This document shows, in pieces, positions 25,977 to 35,166 of a DNA stretch of 64,000 bases. A program made the position numbers and the translations under genes. The stretch comes from Corynebacterium liangguodongii (GTDB lineage: Bacteria; Actinomycetota; Actinomycetes; Mycobacteriales; Mycobacteriaceae): positions 1,984,001 to 2,048,000 of the forward strand of contig NZ_CP026948.1 of NCBI RefSeq assembly GCF_003070865.1. The letters are read 5' to 3'. Numbering within the stretch: position 1 is the stretch's first letter; every line of letters starts with the position of its first letter. The notes beneath the pieces were generated by a model, which saw only the letters and a list, made by a program, of their open reading frames with translations, made no database searches and was not told the origin of the DNA.

Positions 25977-27110
25977 CTAGCCCCAGGTGAGCGACGTCAA
26001 CTCGTCGCAGGCGAGGTCGACGGCGGGCTTCCAATCCTGGTGCACCTCAAAGACGCGGCGCTGCCGCTGGTAGCCGGCGCCGCGCTCGAGGATCTCGGGG
26101 ACGAGCCCGAGCTCGTCGACGCAGCCGAGCTGCTCGGCGACGGGCTGGAGGGTGTCAACAAGATCGGCGATTTCCTCTGTCACCCAGCGCTCCTCGGTCT
26201 CCCGGCTTGTGATCACCAGCGCCTCCATGCCGTAGCGGGCGCCGCGCCACTTGTTCTCCGCGACGTGCCACGGCTGCAGGGTGGGCAGTTCCTCCCCGCG
26301 GTCAATCATCTGGTCGAAGTGGACGACAAGGCAGTGGGTGAGCGCAGAGATCGCGGCGAGCTCGCGCAGGTTTGACGTCGCATCGGAGATGCGGACCTCG
26401 ATGGTGCCCCACTTTGCGGCCGGCCGGACGTCGAAATGCATGCTGCCTGTGTGGTTAATCACCCCGGAGGTTTGCTGGTCGCGCATGAAGCCGACCCACT
26501 CGTCCCAGCTGGCGAACTGGTACGGCATGCCAGCGGTGGGAAGCTGCTGGTAGAGCATGGTGCGGTTCGACGCGTAGCCGGTATCGAGCCCCTCCCACCC
26601 CGGGCTGGAGGCGGAGAGCGCGAGCAGGTGCGGGTACTTCGTCATCACCGCGTTGATGATCGGCCACACGCGATCTTCGTGCCGGATGCCGATGTGGCAG
26701 TGGATACCCCACAGCAACATCTGCTTTCCCCAGTACTGGGTGCGGTTGATGATCTCCTGGTAGGTGATCTTCGGGCTCAGCGGCTGCGTGCGGAAATCCG
26801 TAAACGGGTGCCCGCCGGAGGCCCACAGGCGAAGCCCCGCCTCCTCGGCGACGGCACGGACCTTGTGCGTGGCCTCGCCGAGGTACGCGATGGCCTCCCC
26901 CGCGTTGCGGCACACCGGGGTGACCAGCTCGATCGTGTTCTGCAAAAACTCCCGCTCCAGGTGGAGCTCGGGGTGGCGGGCCTGGGTTTCGTCGATAATC
27001 TCGGCCGCCCGCGGAACGAGGTCGCGCGTGGCCGGGTCAACGAGGCAGATCTCCCACTCGACGCCGAGCGTCGGGTGCGGGGAGCGGGCGAAATCGCGGA
27101 ACGGATCCAT
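25977..27110 (-). CDS. Glutamate-cysteine ligase-like (YbdK/GCS2) enzyme
   Basis: A 377-residue carboxylate-amine ligase of the GCS2 family. It shows the N-terminal [11 protein letters not shown] strand with the Mg-binding Glu, [29 protein letters not shown] and [14 protein letters not shown]. Such enzymes make amide bonds between Glu and an amine. Corynebacteria use mycothiol rather than glutathione, so the true substrate may differ from cysteine. No RBS is visible before the ATG, which lies 11 bp after the LytR_C stop; the two are probably co-transcribed. Confidence 0.9.
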   Translation of the reverse strand: MDPFRDFARSPHPTLGVEWEICLVDPATRDLVPRAAEIIDETQARHPELHLEREFLQNTIELVTPVCRNAGEAIAYLGEATHKVRAVAEEAGLRLWASGGHPFTDFRTQPLSPKITYQEIINRTQYWGKQMLLWGIHCHIGIRHEDRVWPIINAVMTKYPHLLALSASSPGWEGLDTGYASNRTMLYQQLPTAGMPYQFASWDEWVGFMRDQQTSGVINHTGSMHFDVRPAAKWGTIEVRISDATSNLRELAAISALTHCLVVHFDQMIDRGEELPTLQPWHVAENKWRGARYGMEALVITSRETEERWVTEEIADLVDTLQPVAEQLGCVDELGLVPEILERGAGYQRQRRVFEVHQDWKPAVDLACDELTSLTWG

Positions 27111-27121
27111 GCTGGGTTATT

Positions 27122-27844
27122 TTAACCGGCGAGCACGACAGAAATCGCCTCGCGGTTGTTTTTCGCCTCGCCCGGCAGGGACGCGCCCTGCGGGATTTCG
27201 CTCACTGGCTTAGCGACGCCCCCAACCTGCTGCGCCACCTCAGCAGCCACCTGGTCAGCCCCGCTGACCTGCGGATCAAAGAACACAGTGGTCTCCGGGA
27301 AGATACCAAAGGTCTGCTCGGGCAGGTTCATCGTTTTCGAATCCGCGCTCTTGTTCGCCACCGAATATTCCGGCGCGAGTTTATCCGCCGTCGTCCCCGC
27401 GAGACCCGGGTTTGCCGAGTTGTTGAAGACGTAGACCTTCGCGTTCTGCTTCGTCAGCGCCGGTGCCGGGGCGCCGGGCTGGGGCTGCGGGTTCGGCTGC
27501 GTTCCTTGTTGCGGGTTCGGCTGCGGGCTCTGCTGTTGCTGTTGCTGCTGCGTCGGCTGGCCCTGCGGCTGCTGGGCGGGCTGGCTGGGCTGTTTCACCT
27601 GCGCGGTGGGGCTCGCCGGTGCCGCGGCGTTGTCACCGGAGCCCTTCTGCGTCATGGCGTAGATGCCCCACAGGAGCAGGATGGCAGCCACGGCGATGAG
27701 GATCATCGCCAGGCCGCGCTTCGGGATGCCACCCGCCGCGGCGGCGGTGCTGCCGCCCTCGGCAACGACCTCGTCGTCCTCGACGCGGCGGTGGGAACCG
27801 CGGTACTCCTCCGCCTCATCATTACCTGGATTCACATTAGTCAC
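27122..27844 (-). CDS. LytR C-terminal (LytR_C) domain protein, membrane anchored
   Basis: A 240-residue type II membrane protein: cytoplasmic N-terminus, one helix (about 45-63, GLAMILIAVAAILLLWGIYA), a low-complexity Pro/Gln linker with a run of seven Gln, and a C-terminal LytR_C domain (AKVYVFNNSANPGLAGTTAD ... FFDPQVSGADQVAAEVAQ). This domain often accompanies LytR-CpsA-Psr ligases that attach arabinogalactan to peptidoglycan, but no catalytic domain is present here. It lies 9 bp downstream of the DUF559 gene. Confidence 0.88.
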   Translation of the reverse strand: MTNVNPGNDEAEEYRGSHRRVEDDEVVAEGGSTAAAAGGIPKRGLAMILIAVAAILLLWGIYAMTQKGSGDNAAAPASPTAQVKQPSQPAQQPQGQPTQQQQQQQSPQPNPQQGTQPNPQPQPGAPAPALTKQNAKVYVFNNSANPGLAGTTADKLAPEYSVANKSADSKTMNLPEQTFGIFPETTVFFDPQVSGADQVAAEVAQQVGGVAKPVSEIPQGASLPGEAKNNREAISVVLAG

Positions 27845-27853
27845 ACGGCCACT

Positions 27854-28771
27854 TTATTGCGTACTCCCCACGCGCACGCGTTGCGACGCGCCACGGACCT
27901 GCCGCACCACCCGACCAGGCTCCTCCCTCAACTCCTGCGGCCGATAACGCAGAAACACAAACCCCTCGTTCATCAGCGCCTTCTGCCGATTGTTCTCCTC
28001 GAGGATTGTAAGCTCCGCACCCTCGGAGTACTTCACGTCGCCGTCGACCTCGAGGGCGACGAGGTCGTCGATAAGCAGATCCAGCCGATACCCGCCGACG
28101 GGCACCTGAACCCTGATGTTGACAAAACCAGCCTCGATGAGAATTGCCCGCGCGAGGGACTCGTAGGGAGATTCCGATTTCCCCTTCGCATGCTCGATGC
28201 AGCGCCGCACCACCGCACCATTGGGCATCTTTCCCATCCGCCGCAGCCCTTCGAGGAGGTCCTCGCGGGTGTAGCCGCGCGCGAGCAACCAATCCGCCGC
28301 GATGAGGCCTTCACAAAACCCATGGTCACGCGCGATATCAATGAACGTCCGCACCGGCAACGTCACACGCACCCCATGCACCTCATCAAGGTAGGGCACT
28401 TTGCGACGCCTACACACCACCTTTTTGTTCCTCCGATACGTCGGCGGCACCTGCGTCGACGGAAGGCAGACCTCGACCCGCTCCTCACCCAACGACACCA
28501 CCCACATTCCCAACACCCGCGCCGCCGACCTCCCCAGCAGCACCGCCGCGTACGCATTCTTGCCGACGGCCACCGCCCTCACGAACCGGTCCTCATGAAA
28601 CCGCAGCCGCTTGAGCACCTCCGTCGGTATCGCAATCTGCTTCGTCAGCAGCGTCAACCCATGCCCCGCAGGATCCCTCCTGCGTGGATCATCGCTCCGC
28701 AGCCTCCGCAAATCCACCAGCTCGTCCACCAACGGCTCCCGCCACTTTTGTTCTCCCCGAGTATTCTGCAT
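27854..28771 (-). CDS. DUF559-type nuclease-fold protein (hypothetical)
   Basis: A 305-residue protein. The N-terminal half resembles transcriptional antitoxin (AbiEi-like) architecture but is not recognised with certainty. The C-terminal part (from about 185: SPYESLARAILIEAGF ... GYRLDLLIDDLVALEVDGDVKY ... RQKALMNEGFVFLRYRPQEL) matches the very-short-patch-repair-like DUF559 fold, with the Asp and Glu/Asp cluster of PD-(D/E)xK nucleases. Actinobacteria carry many such genes of unknown role. RBS AAAAGGG is 2-3 nt before the ATG, and an RNA stem CCGGAG/CTCCGG lies in the leader. DNA repair or defence roles are speculative. Confidence 0.65.
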   Translation of the reverse strand: MQNTRGEQKWREPLVDELVDLRRLRSDDPRRRDPAGHGLTLLTKQIAIPTEVLKRLRFHEDRFVRAVAVGKNAYAAVLLGRSAARVLGMWVVSLGEERVEVCLPSTQVPPTYRRNKKVVCRRRKVPYLDEVHGVRVTLPVRTFIDIARDHGFCEGLIAADWLLARGYTREDLLEGLRRMGKMPNGAVVRRCIEHAKGKSESPYESLARAILIEAGFVNIRVQVPVGGYRLDLLIDDLVALEVDGDVKYSEGAELTILEENNRQKALMNEGFVFLRYRPQELREEPGRVVRQVRGASQRVRVGSTQ

Positions 28772-28926
28772 ACCCTTTTAGACCGGCCGGAGAGCGCTCC
28801 GGTTCCGTATTTCCGGAAAATTTCTCCGCCTTTGGCGCGGGCGGGCGTTGCCCCTTCCCTTGTTTGTACAGGTAACGACGTTTTTGATAGCCGCGTTCTT
28901 CGGGGGTTGGTTTTTGCTGCAATCCC

Positions 28927-29640
28927 GGGCGGTCACCTGTTGGCGGGGCTCCGGTGTGACCCTACGGTTGCGGAATGTCACATACAACACATTTCCAGCG
29001 GCGTTTCCCCAGGTGGTCACAGTCACGCAGGGCTTGAATGTGACATCTCGGCTAGTCATTCCGGGTGAGATGTCACACTGAACGGTTTTCGGCCTGCAAA
29101 ACCCCAGGTGGTCACACCGAAAAAACCCGTCAATGTGACCCTACGGTTCCGAAACGTCACATACAACGAATTTCCAGCAGCGTTTCCCCAGGTGGCCACA
29201 GTCACGCAGAGCTTGAATGTGACATCTCGGCCAGTCATTCCGGGTGAGATGTCACACTGAACGGTTTTCGGCACTCAAAACACCAGGTGGCCACACCGCG
29301 GTGGGGCTTCGATGTGACATCTCGGTAGGTGCGCAGGGTGAGATGTCACAGTGAACGATTTTCGGGGCACAAACCCCAGGTGCTCACAGTCACGCAGGGC
29401 TTCGATGTGACATCTCGACAGGCCAGCCCGGTGAGATGTCACATCGGACCCAAACCAGCCCACAAAACCCCAGGTGGTCACACCGAAAAAACCCGTCAAT
29501 GTGACCCTACGGTTCCGAAACGTCACATACAACGAATTTCCGGCCGTGTTTCCCCAGGTGGTCACGCCGAACAACCCCGAAACTGTGACATCCCACCAAC
29601 CGCCCCAGGTGGCGACACAGAAAACCCAACCCCGAAAACC
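28927..29640. repeat. Modular intergenic repeat array 2 (B-A-B-A-A-A-B-half)
   Basis: Boundary tags start at 28927 (degenerate), 29011, 29106, 29190, 29285, 29378, 29472 and 29556; module lengths are 84, 95, 84, 95, 93, 94 and 84 bp. In each checked module TGTGAC starts 28 bp after the tag. The array ends with a half module (TGTGACATCCCACC from 29584) and one more tag at 29607. It lies between the start of the DUF559 gene and the end of the DUF3263 gene. Small ORFs here with recurring peptides such as CDPTVPKRHIQ come from the repeat and are not genes. The stretch 28801-28926 shows nothing recognisable. Confidence 0.9.
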
Positions 29641-29849
29641 TACCGCGAATCCCGCACCCGCTGCAGGCGTCGCACCAGCTGCGGCCGGGCGGCTAAGGCA
29701 TCGGGTGAATCGAGAAGCACGTTGAGCCGCTGGTAGTAGCGGATCGGTGTGAGCCCGAGCCGGGAGCGGATGGCCTCCTCCTTTGCCCCGACGGAGCGCG
29801 GGGCGGTGGCCTCGAAGTCGAGGAGGGTGAGGTCGGCGTCGTCAAGCAT
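29640..29849 (-). CDS. DUF3263 family small protein
   Basis: A 69-residue basic protein ([15 protein letters not shown]...[22 protein letters not shown]...[10 protein letters not shown]) matching DUF3263, an actinobacterial family with a helix-turn-helix-like pattern, so DNA binding is plausible. Its neighbourhood next to def is conserved in the group. I chose the ATG at 29849 because it is 7 nt from a TAATAT box, making it leaderless; upstream in-frame Mets lie inside def. Its 3' end abuts the repeat array. Confidence 0.8.
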   Translation of the reverse strand: MLDDADLTLLDFEATAPRSVGAKEEAIRSRLGLTPIRYYQRLNVLLDSPDALAARPQLVRRLQRVRDSR

Positions 29850-29865
29850 GCTTAATATATTAGGC
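29850..29865. promoter_or_regulatory. Shared symmetric -10 box for two divergent leaderless genes
   Basis: Only 16 bp separate the start codons of DUF3263 (minus) and def (plus). The centre is TAATATATTA. On each strand it gives TAATAT followed by exactly 7 nt and an ATG, so one palindromic -10 element appears to serve both directions, and the -35 region of each promoter lies inside the other gene. Confidence 0.7.
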
Positions 29866-30438
29866 ATGACAATTCGACCAATCGTGATCTGCGGCGACCC
29901 GGTGCTGCACGCGCCAACGAACCCGGTGGAGCAGCCGGTCGCTGAGCTCAAGGAGCTCATCGCTGATATGCACGAGACGATGGACGCGGCCAACGGCGTT
30001 GGCTTGGCGGCAAACCAGGTGGGTCTGCCGTTGAGGTTGTTCGTCTACCACTGCCCGGACGGGGACCACATGCGCCGTGGCACGGTGATCAACCCGGTGC
30101 TAGAGACCTCGGAGATTCCGAAGACGATGCCGCGCGATGACGGCGATGACGACGAGGGATGCCTGTCGCTGCCCGGGGAGTTCTTCCCCACCGGCCGGGC
30201 GAGCTGGGCAAAGGTGACGGGCCTCGATGAAAACGGTGAGGCCATCGAGGTCGAGGGCGAGGGGTTTTTCGCTCGCTGCCTGCAGCACGAGGTCGGCCAC
30301 CTCGATGGGTTCGTCTACACGGACGTGCTCACTGGCCGCTACAAGCGTGAGGCGAAGCGCGCGATCCGCGCTAACGGGTGGAACCAGCCGGGGTTGACGT
30401 GGTTGCCCGGGGTGGATGAGGATCCGTTCGGCCACTAG
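29866..30438 (+). CDS. def: Peptide deformylase
   Basis: A 190-residue metalloenzyme that removes the formyl group from nascent proteins. The three motifs are present: [18 protein letters not shown] (metal-binding Cys) and QHEVGHLDG (two His and the catalytic Glu). The ATG at 29866 is probably leaderless. The next gene starts directly after the TAG. Confidence 0.96.
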   Translation: MTIRPIVICGDPVLHAPTNPVEQPVAELKELIADMHETMDAANGVGLAANQVGLPLRLFVYHCPDGDHMRRGTVINPVLETSEIPKTMPRDDGDDDEGCLSLPGEFFPTGRASWAKVTGLDENGEAIEVEGEGFFARCLQHEVGHLDGFVYTDVLTGRYKREAKRAIRANGWNQPGLTWLPGVDEDPFGH

Positions 30439-31374
30439 ATGTTTCGCTCGGATGACATTGCTATAGGCGATCGGGTCGTGGTGCGGCAACGCGTCGGCAG
30501 CCACGCCAGCGACGTGATCGGCCACGTAGTCTCGCTCGAACCACTGGTAATTCGCCCTCAGGAAGTCGGCGGCTTTCCGTCATTTAAAGACGCGATGGAG
30601 ATCGGCGAGTACCACGTGATCAAGAAGCTTTCGCCGCGCACGGTTCGCAACAGCGACATCCGCGCGGTCGAGGTCGCCTACGCTAAGGCGTTTCCTGGCC
30701 GTGAGCAGCAGCTTATCGACGCCTGGCTGGCCCGCGCCGGAGCCGAAATCGCCGAGCGCTCCAACTCGGCGACCCCGATCGGCCACTCGGCCGGCTTCGA
30801 CCCCGTCCCGCTCGAGCGCATTACGGAGTTCTACCACCAGCGCGGAATGCCTGTGCAGCTGCTCATCCCGGAGCGCATCGGCAAACCGGCGCTGCGCATC
30901 CTCAGTGATGACTGGGTGCTCGGCGAGGAGATCATCGTGATGACGCGCCCGCTAAGCCCCGGCCATCTCGCCGAGGGCTTCGAGGTGCTCAGCCAGCCCG
31001 ATCGCGACTGGCTCGCCCTCTACCACTTCCGCGGCGAGCCCCTGCCGCCCGAGGCGATCCGGCCCATCGACGGACGCATGGGGTTCGCCCGGCTCACCCG
31101 CGGCGGTGAGACCGTGGCGGTGACGAGGGTGACGCTGACGCAGTCCGACGACGGCCGGGTGTGGCTGGGCTACTCGGCGGTGGAGGTCAGGCAGGATATG
31201 CGCAGGCAGGGATTGGGCACGGCCCTTGGCGCATCCGTGGCCGCGTGGGGCGCAGCGCAGGGAGCGCACAACGCCTACCTGCACGTGCGGGCGGACAACA
31301 CCGCGGCGCTCGGGCTCTACGCCAAGCTGGGGTTCATTGAGCACCACCGCCACCGCTACGCGCGACTCGGTTAG
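30439..31374 (+). CDS. N-acetylglutamate synthase, CG3035 family (GNAT)
   Basis: A 311-residue GNAT acetyltransferase. The C-terminal half has the acetyl-CoA loop VRQDMRRQGLGTALGASV and the closing strand DNTAALGLYAKLGF. The N-terminal half (SH3-like barrel start, then an extended region) fits the unusual C. glutamicum cg3035 protein, shown to catalyse the first step of arginine synthesis, acetylation of glutamate. The position between def and xthA is the same. The ATG is adjacent to the def stop. Another GNAT substrate cannot be excluded. Confidence 0.8.
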   Translation: MFRSDDIAIGDRVVVRQRVGSHASDVIGHVVSLEPLVIRPQEVGGFPSFKDAMEIGEYHVIKKLSPRTVRNSDIRAVEVAYAKAFPGREQQLIDAWLARAGAEIAERSNSATPIGHSAGFDPVPLERITEFYHQRGMPVQLLIPERIGKPALRILSDDWVLGEEIIVMTRPLSPGHLAEGFEVLSQPDRDWLALYHFRGEPLPPEAIRPIDGRMGFARLTRGGETVAVTRVTLTQSDDGRVWLGYSAVEVRQDMRRQGLGTALGASVAAWGAAQGAHNAYLHVRADNTAALGLYAKLGFIEHHRHRYARLG

Positions 31375-31385
31375 GGTTGGAAGCC

Positions 31386-32165
31386 ATGCGGATTGCCACC
31401 TGGAACGTCAACTCGGTACGCTCGCGCGCCGAGCGCATCGCCGCCTTCCTCAAGCGCCACGACGTTGACGTGCTTGCCATGCAGGAGACCAAGACGGCCG
31501 ACGAGAAGTTCCCCTACGCCGTGTTCGAAGCCGCCGGCTACGAGGTCGCCCATGTCGGGGTGAACCAGTGGAACGGGGTGGCCATCGCCTCGCGCGTCGG
31601 CCTCGACAACGTGCGCTCCTCCTTCCCCGGCCAGCCCGCCTACGAGGGCGCGGTGGAATCCCGCGCGGTGGGGGCAACCTGCGGCGGGATCGACGTGTGG
31701 AGCCTGTATGTGCCCAACGGCCGCGAGATCGGCCATCCGCACTACAACTACAAGCTGGCGTTTCTCTACGCCCTCGCCCGCGCCGTCACCCCGTCGGCTC
31801 CGCAGCTCCTCGTCGGCGATTTCAACATCGCCCCGCGCGATACGGACGTCTGGGACATCGCCTGGTTCGAGGGGAAAACCCACGTCACGGAGCCGGAGCG
31901 CGCTGCCTTCGAGATGCTTCTGGAATCCGGGGTCACCGAAATCACCCACGACAACGACTACACCTTCTGGGACTACAAGGCGGGGAGGTTTGGAAAGAAC
32001 CAGGGCATGCTCATCGACTTCATGCTCGCCACCGACCCAGTGGCAGCCAAGCTCCGCTCGGCGTGGGTGGACGTCGAGGAGCGCGCCGGCAAGGGTGCCT
32101 CCGACCACGCGCCGCTAATTGCTGACTTCGACACTCGCGCGCTGGACCTCGACGAGGTGCGTTAG
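31386..32165 (+). CDS. xthA: Exodeoxyribonuclease III
   Basis: A 259-residue AP endonuclease/3' exonuclease of the EEP fold for base-excision repair. Motifs: IATWNVNSVRSR, LAMQETKTAD (metal Glu), SLYVPNGR, LLVGDFNIAPRDTD, and the C-terminal SDHAPL His. I chose the ATG at 31386 (MRIATWNV); a TTG 9 bp earlier is less likely. It lies 11 bp after the NAGS gene and 2 bp before cls. Confidence 0.95.
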   Translation: MRIATWNVNSVRSRAERIAAFLKRHDVDVLAMQETKTADEKFPYAVFEAAGYEVAHVGVNQWNGVAIASRVGLDNVRSSFPGQPAYEGAVESRAVGATCGGIDVWSLYVPNGREIGHPHYNYKLAFLYALARAVTPSAPQLLVGDFNIAPRDTDVWDIAWFEGKTHVTEPERAAFEMLLESGVTEITHDNDYTFWDYKAGRFGKNQGMLIDFMLATDPVAAKLRSAWVDVEERAGKGASDHAPLIADFDTRALDLDEVR

Positions 32166-32167
32166 GC

Positions 32168-33631
32168 GTGGACCTGAGCTACTGGCAGCTGGCCGTCATG
32201 GTGGTCGACTACGCCATCAAGTTCGTCATGATCGGCGTGGTGCCGTCGAACCGCAGGCCGTCGAGCGCGAATGCCTGGTTGCTGCTCATCCTCCTGCTCC
32301 CGCTGGCGGGCCTGCCGCTCTACCTGCTGATGGGCTCGACGTTTTTCAACCGACGCCGACACAGGATCCAGCAGCAGGCCAACGCCATGATCACCAACGT
32401 CCACGTCGACATCCCGGACCACCCCGCCGACGCTGAGCTCTCCGACGAGGTCGAATCCATGGTGCGGCTCAACCGCTCACTGACGGGGTATCCGGCCGTC
32501 GATACGAATGTGCGCGCGCTGTGGACCGACTACAGCCTGGCGATTTCGCGCATAGCCGCGCTTATCGACACCGCCGAGCACGACGTCAACCTCGAAATCT
32601 ACGCTGTCGCCCTCGACCCCACCACCCGGCCCGCCTTCGACGCGATGGCGCGCGCCACCGCCCGCGGCGTCCATGTCCGCCTCCTGTTCGACCACATCGG
32701 CTCGCGCAAGTACCCCGGCTACGGCCGCATGAAAAAATTCCTTAACGACGCCAACATCGACTGGCACCTCATGCTCCCCCTCCAGCCCTGGCGCGGCCGC
32801 TTCCGCCGACCCGACCTGCGCAACCACCGCAAGGTCGTCATCATCGACGGCCGCACCGCGCTCATGGGCTCGCTCAACCTCATCGACCGCGGCTACCTCA
32901 TGCGCAACCACCGCCGCGCCGGCCGCCAATGGATCGACGCCCTCTTGGAGCTCGAAGGGCCCGTCGTCACCTCCATCGAGTCGATGTTCGCCGTCGACTG
33001 GTACACCGAATCCGGCGAGGCCATCGAGCTACTCTCCCCCCGTCGCCTCGGCGTAGACACGCCCGGCGAACACGTGGTCCAGCTCGTGCCCTCCGGGCCC
33101 GGCTACCAGACCGAACCAAACCTGCGGATGTTTAACACCCTCATCCACCACGCCCGCGAGCGCCTCGTGCTCTGCTCCCCCTACTTCGTGCCCGAGGATT
33201 CGCTCCTCGAGGCAGTCACCACCGCCTGCTACCGCGGCGTGCGTGTCGATCTCCTCGTTGGCGAAAAAGCCGACCAATTCATGGTCAACCACGCCCAATC
33301 CTCCTACTACGAGGTGCTCCTGCGCGCCGGGGTCCGGATCTGGCAGTTCCCCGCCCCGTATGTCCTGCACACCAAGTTCGCGATTGCGGATCCAGGCCGC
33401 CCCTCCAACATCGCCGTCGTCGGCTCCTCGAACATGGACATGCGCTCATTCTCCCTAAACTACGAAAACTCCCTCTTCGTCGCCTCCGGCCCTCTCCTCG
33501 GCCAGCTCGAACAGCTCGCGAATACCTACATGGGTGTATCCCGGCAGCTCACGCTCGAAGAATGGTCGCGGCGCCCCTGGCACCGGCGCTACATCGACAA
33601 CGTGATGAAGCTGACCTCGGCGTTGCAGTAG
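32168..33631 (+). CDS. cls: Cardiolipin synthase
   Basis: A 487-residue phospholipase-D superfamily membrane enzyme. Two N-terminal helices (about residues 8-25 and 36-56) precede two HKD motifs: NHRKVVIIDG...GSLNLID and LHTKFAIADPG...GSSNMD. It condenses phosphatidylglycerol to cardiolipin. GTG start 2 bp after xthA, so the four genes def-NAGS-xthA-cls are probably one operon. It is followed by repeat array 3 rather than a terminator. Confidence 0.93.
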   Translation: MDLSYWQLAVMVVDYAIKFVMIGVVPSNRRPSSANAWLLLILLLPLAGLPLYLLMGSTFFNRRRHRIQQQANAMITNVHVDIPDHPADAELSDEVESMVRLNRSLTGYPAVDTNVRALWTDYSLAISRIAALIDTAEHDVNLEIYAVALDPTTRPAFDAMARATARGVHVRLLFDHIGSRKYPGYGRMKKFLNDANIDWHLMLPLQPWRGRFRRPDLRNHRKVVIIDGRTALMGSLNLIDRGYLMRNHRRAGRQWIDALLELEGPVVTSIESMFAVDWYTESGEAIELLSPRRLGVDTPGEHVVQLVPSGPGYQTEPNLRMFNTLIHHARERLVLCSPYFVPEDSLLEAVTTACYRGVRVDLLVGEKADQFMVNHAQSSYYEVLLRAGVRIWQFPAPYVLHTKFAIADPGRPSNIAVVGSSNMDMRSFSLNYENSLFVASGPLLGQLEQLANTYMGVSRQLTLEEWSRRPWHRRYIDNVMKLTSALQ

Positions 33632-33637
33632 TTTTTG

Positions 33638-34390
33638 GGGTCTTCGGGTTTGTGGGTCTTCCGTTTTAGCGTCTTCGGGTTCCGGAACGTCGCATCTGGG
33701 CTTTGCGGGGTGCGTTTGCGTAGGTGGTCGCAGTCTGGTCGGGGTTCGATGTGACCCTACGGTTCCGAAACGTCACATCGAACGAAAACCCGGGCGCAAA
33801 ACCCCAGGTGGCCACAGTCTCACAGGGCTTCAATGTGACATCTCGGAGGGCGGACCGGGTGAGATGTCACACCGAGCGGGTTTTGGGGATGCGTTTTCCC
33901 AGGTGGTCACAGTCTGGTTGGGGTTCGATGTGACCCTACGGTTCCGAAACGTCACATACAACGGTTTTCGGCACGCAAAACCCCAGGTGGCCACAGTCTC
34001 ACAGGGCTTCAATGTGACTTCTCGGAGGGCGGACCGGGTGAGATGTCACATCGAGCGGGTTTTGGGGATGCGTTTTCCCAGGTGGTCACAGTCTCAGATC
34101 GGTTCAATGTGACCCTACGGTTCCGAAACGTCACATACAACCGTTTTCGGCACGCAAAACCCCAGGTGGTCACAGTCTCAGATCGCTTCGATGTGACATC
34201 TCGGAGGGCGAAACTGGTGAGATGTCACATCCAACAAAAACCAGCCCCCCCCAAACCCCAGGTGGTCACATCGAACTAACCCGAAGCTGGGACACTACTG
34301 TTCCGAAACGTCACATCGAACGATTGCCCGGCCGCAAAACCGACAGAAACGCATCGAACTAACCCGAAAGCGTGACATCTCGGCAACCGA
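33638..34390. repeat. Modular intergenic repeat array 3 (alternating B and A)
   Basis: After a degenerate B module (from about 33638), tags start at 33722, 33806, 33901, 33985, 34080, 34164 and 34260, giving 84, 95, 84, 95, 84 and 96 bp: strict B-A-B-A-B-A alternation. A mutated B follows (TGGGAC at 34288, core still 28 bp), then a half module with CGTGACATCTCGG at 34371. It lies in the convergent gap between cls and the ABC permease gene. ORFs reading VTLRFRNVTYN and similar are repeat translations. Confidence 0.9.
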
Positions 34391-34419
34391 AACACCGAGG
34401 AACACCAACCCGCGAGCGC

Positions 34420-35166
34420 CTACACATCGCGGCGGAGCAGCAATGCAACGCCGAGGATCCAAGCGGCAAGGGCCCAGGCGGCGAAGATCGCCAAGGAGGC
34501 CGTGATCCCGTGGCCCTGGACGGGGACGTTGACCATGAACGCGATGAAGTTGGAAAACGGCATGTATTCGACGATGGAGTTGCCGACGCGGGGGATGAGC
34601 CGAATGATGTTTTCCACGACGAACTGCAGCGCGAAGACGATGGTGACGGCCCCGGCGGTGTTGCGCATGATCCAGCCGACGCCCTGGGTGAACAGGACGA
34701 GGAGGATGATGCCCACGGGCACGGCCCACAGGCCGCGGCGGGCGATGGGGTTGGAGGTCCAGCTGCCGGTAAAGGCGTGGAAGATTGACCCGATGGAATA
34801 CGCGATGACCAGGGCGATGAGGGCGATGGCGGCGGCGAGGATGGCGTAGAGGACGAACTTGGCCAGGGCGACCTGCCAGCGCTTGGGGGCGATGCGGAAG
34901 TTGGTTGTGTGCACGCCGAAGCGGTATTCGGTGGTGACCACCATGGCGGATTGGACGATGACGAAGAGGGAGGAGATGAGTCCGACGTTCATCACCAGCA
35001 GCATGGGGGCGAAGGGGTTGCCGCCGCCTTCGCCGGCCATGGCGTCTGCAGGGGCGGTAAAGGCCACGGAGAACAGGGCGGAGGCGGCGAGGAGTAGTCC
35101 GGTGGTCCAGTAGAAGGAGGCGGTGGAGCGTAGCTTGGTCCACTCCGCAAGCAGTAGGTTAAGCAC
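34420..35166 (-). CDS. ABC-2 type transporter permease
   Basis: A 248-residue integral membrane protein with about six helices (for example FVLYAILAAAIALIALVIAYSIG, ALAAWILGVALLLRR at the end) and the ABC-2 permease start LLLAEWTKLRST typical of actinobacterial exporters. It partners the ATPase encoded just upstream, overlapping it by 8 bp. The substrate (drug, lipid or peptide) cannot be told. Confidence 0.88.
   Translation of the reverse strand: MLNLLLAEWTKLRSTASFYWTTGLLLAASALFSVAFTAPADAMAGEGGGNPFAPMLLVMNVGLISSLFVIVQSAMVVTTEYRFGVHTTNFRIAPKRWQVALAKFVLYAILAAAIALIALVIAYSIGSIFHAFTGSWTSNPIARRGLWAVPVGIILLVLFTQGVGWIMRNTAGAVTIVFALQFVVENIIRLIPRVGNSIVEYMPFSNFIAFMVNVPVQGHGITASLAIFAAWALAAWILGVALLLRRDV

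Noticed and set aside
28927..29640. CRISPR array
   Set aside because: Modules are 84-96 bp with imperfect repeats and conserved, not unique, intervals; there are no 28-37 bp direct repeats with variable spacers and no cas genes.
28848..29736. Several short ORFs with recurring peptides (CDPTVPKRHIQ, GGHTEK, ECDIS)
   Set aside because: They are translations of the intergenic repeat modules; they lack RBS and codon bias, and recur because the DNA repeats.
33722..34260. Repeat half-sites as GlxR operators
   Set aside because: TGTGA and TCACA occur, but 18 or 28 bp apart instead of 6, so a GlxR dimer would not fit.
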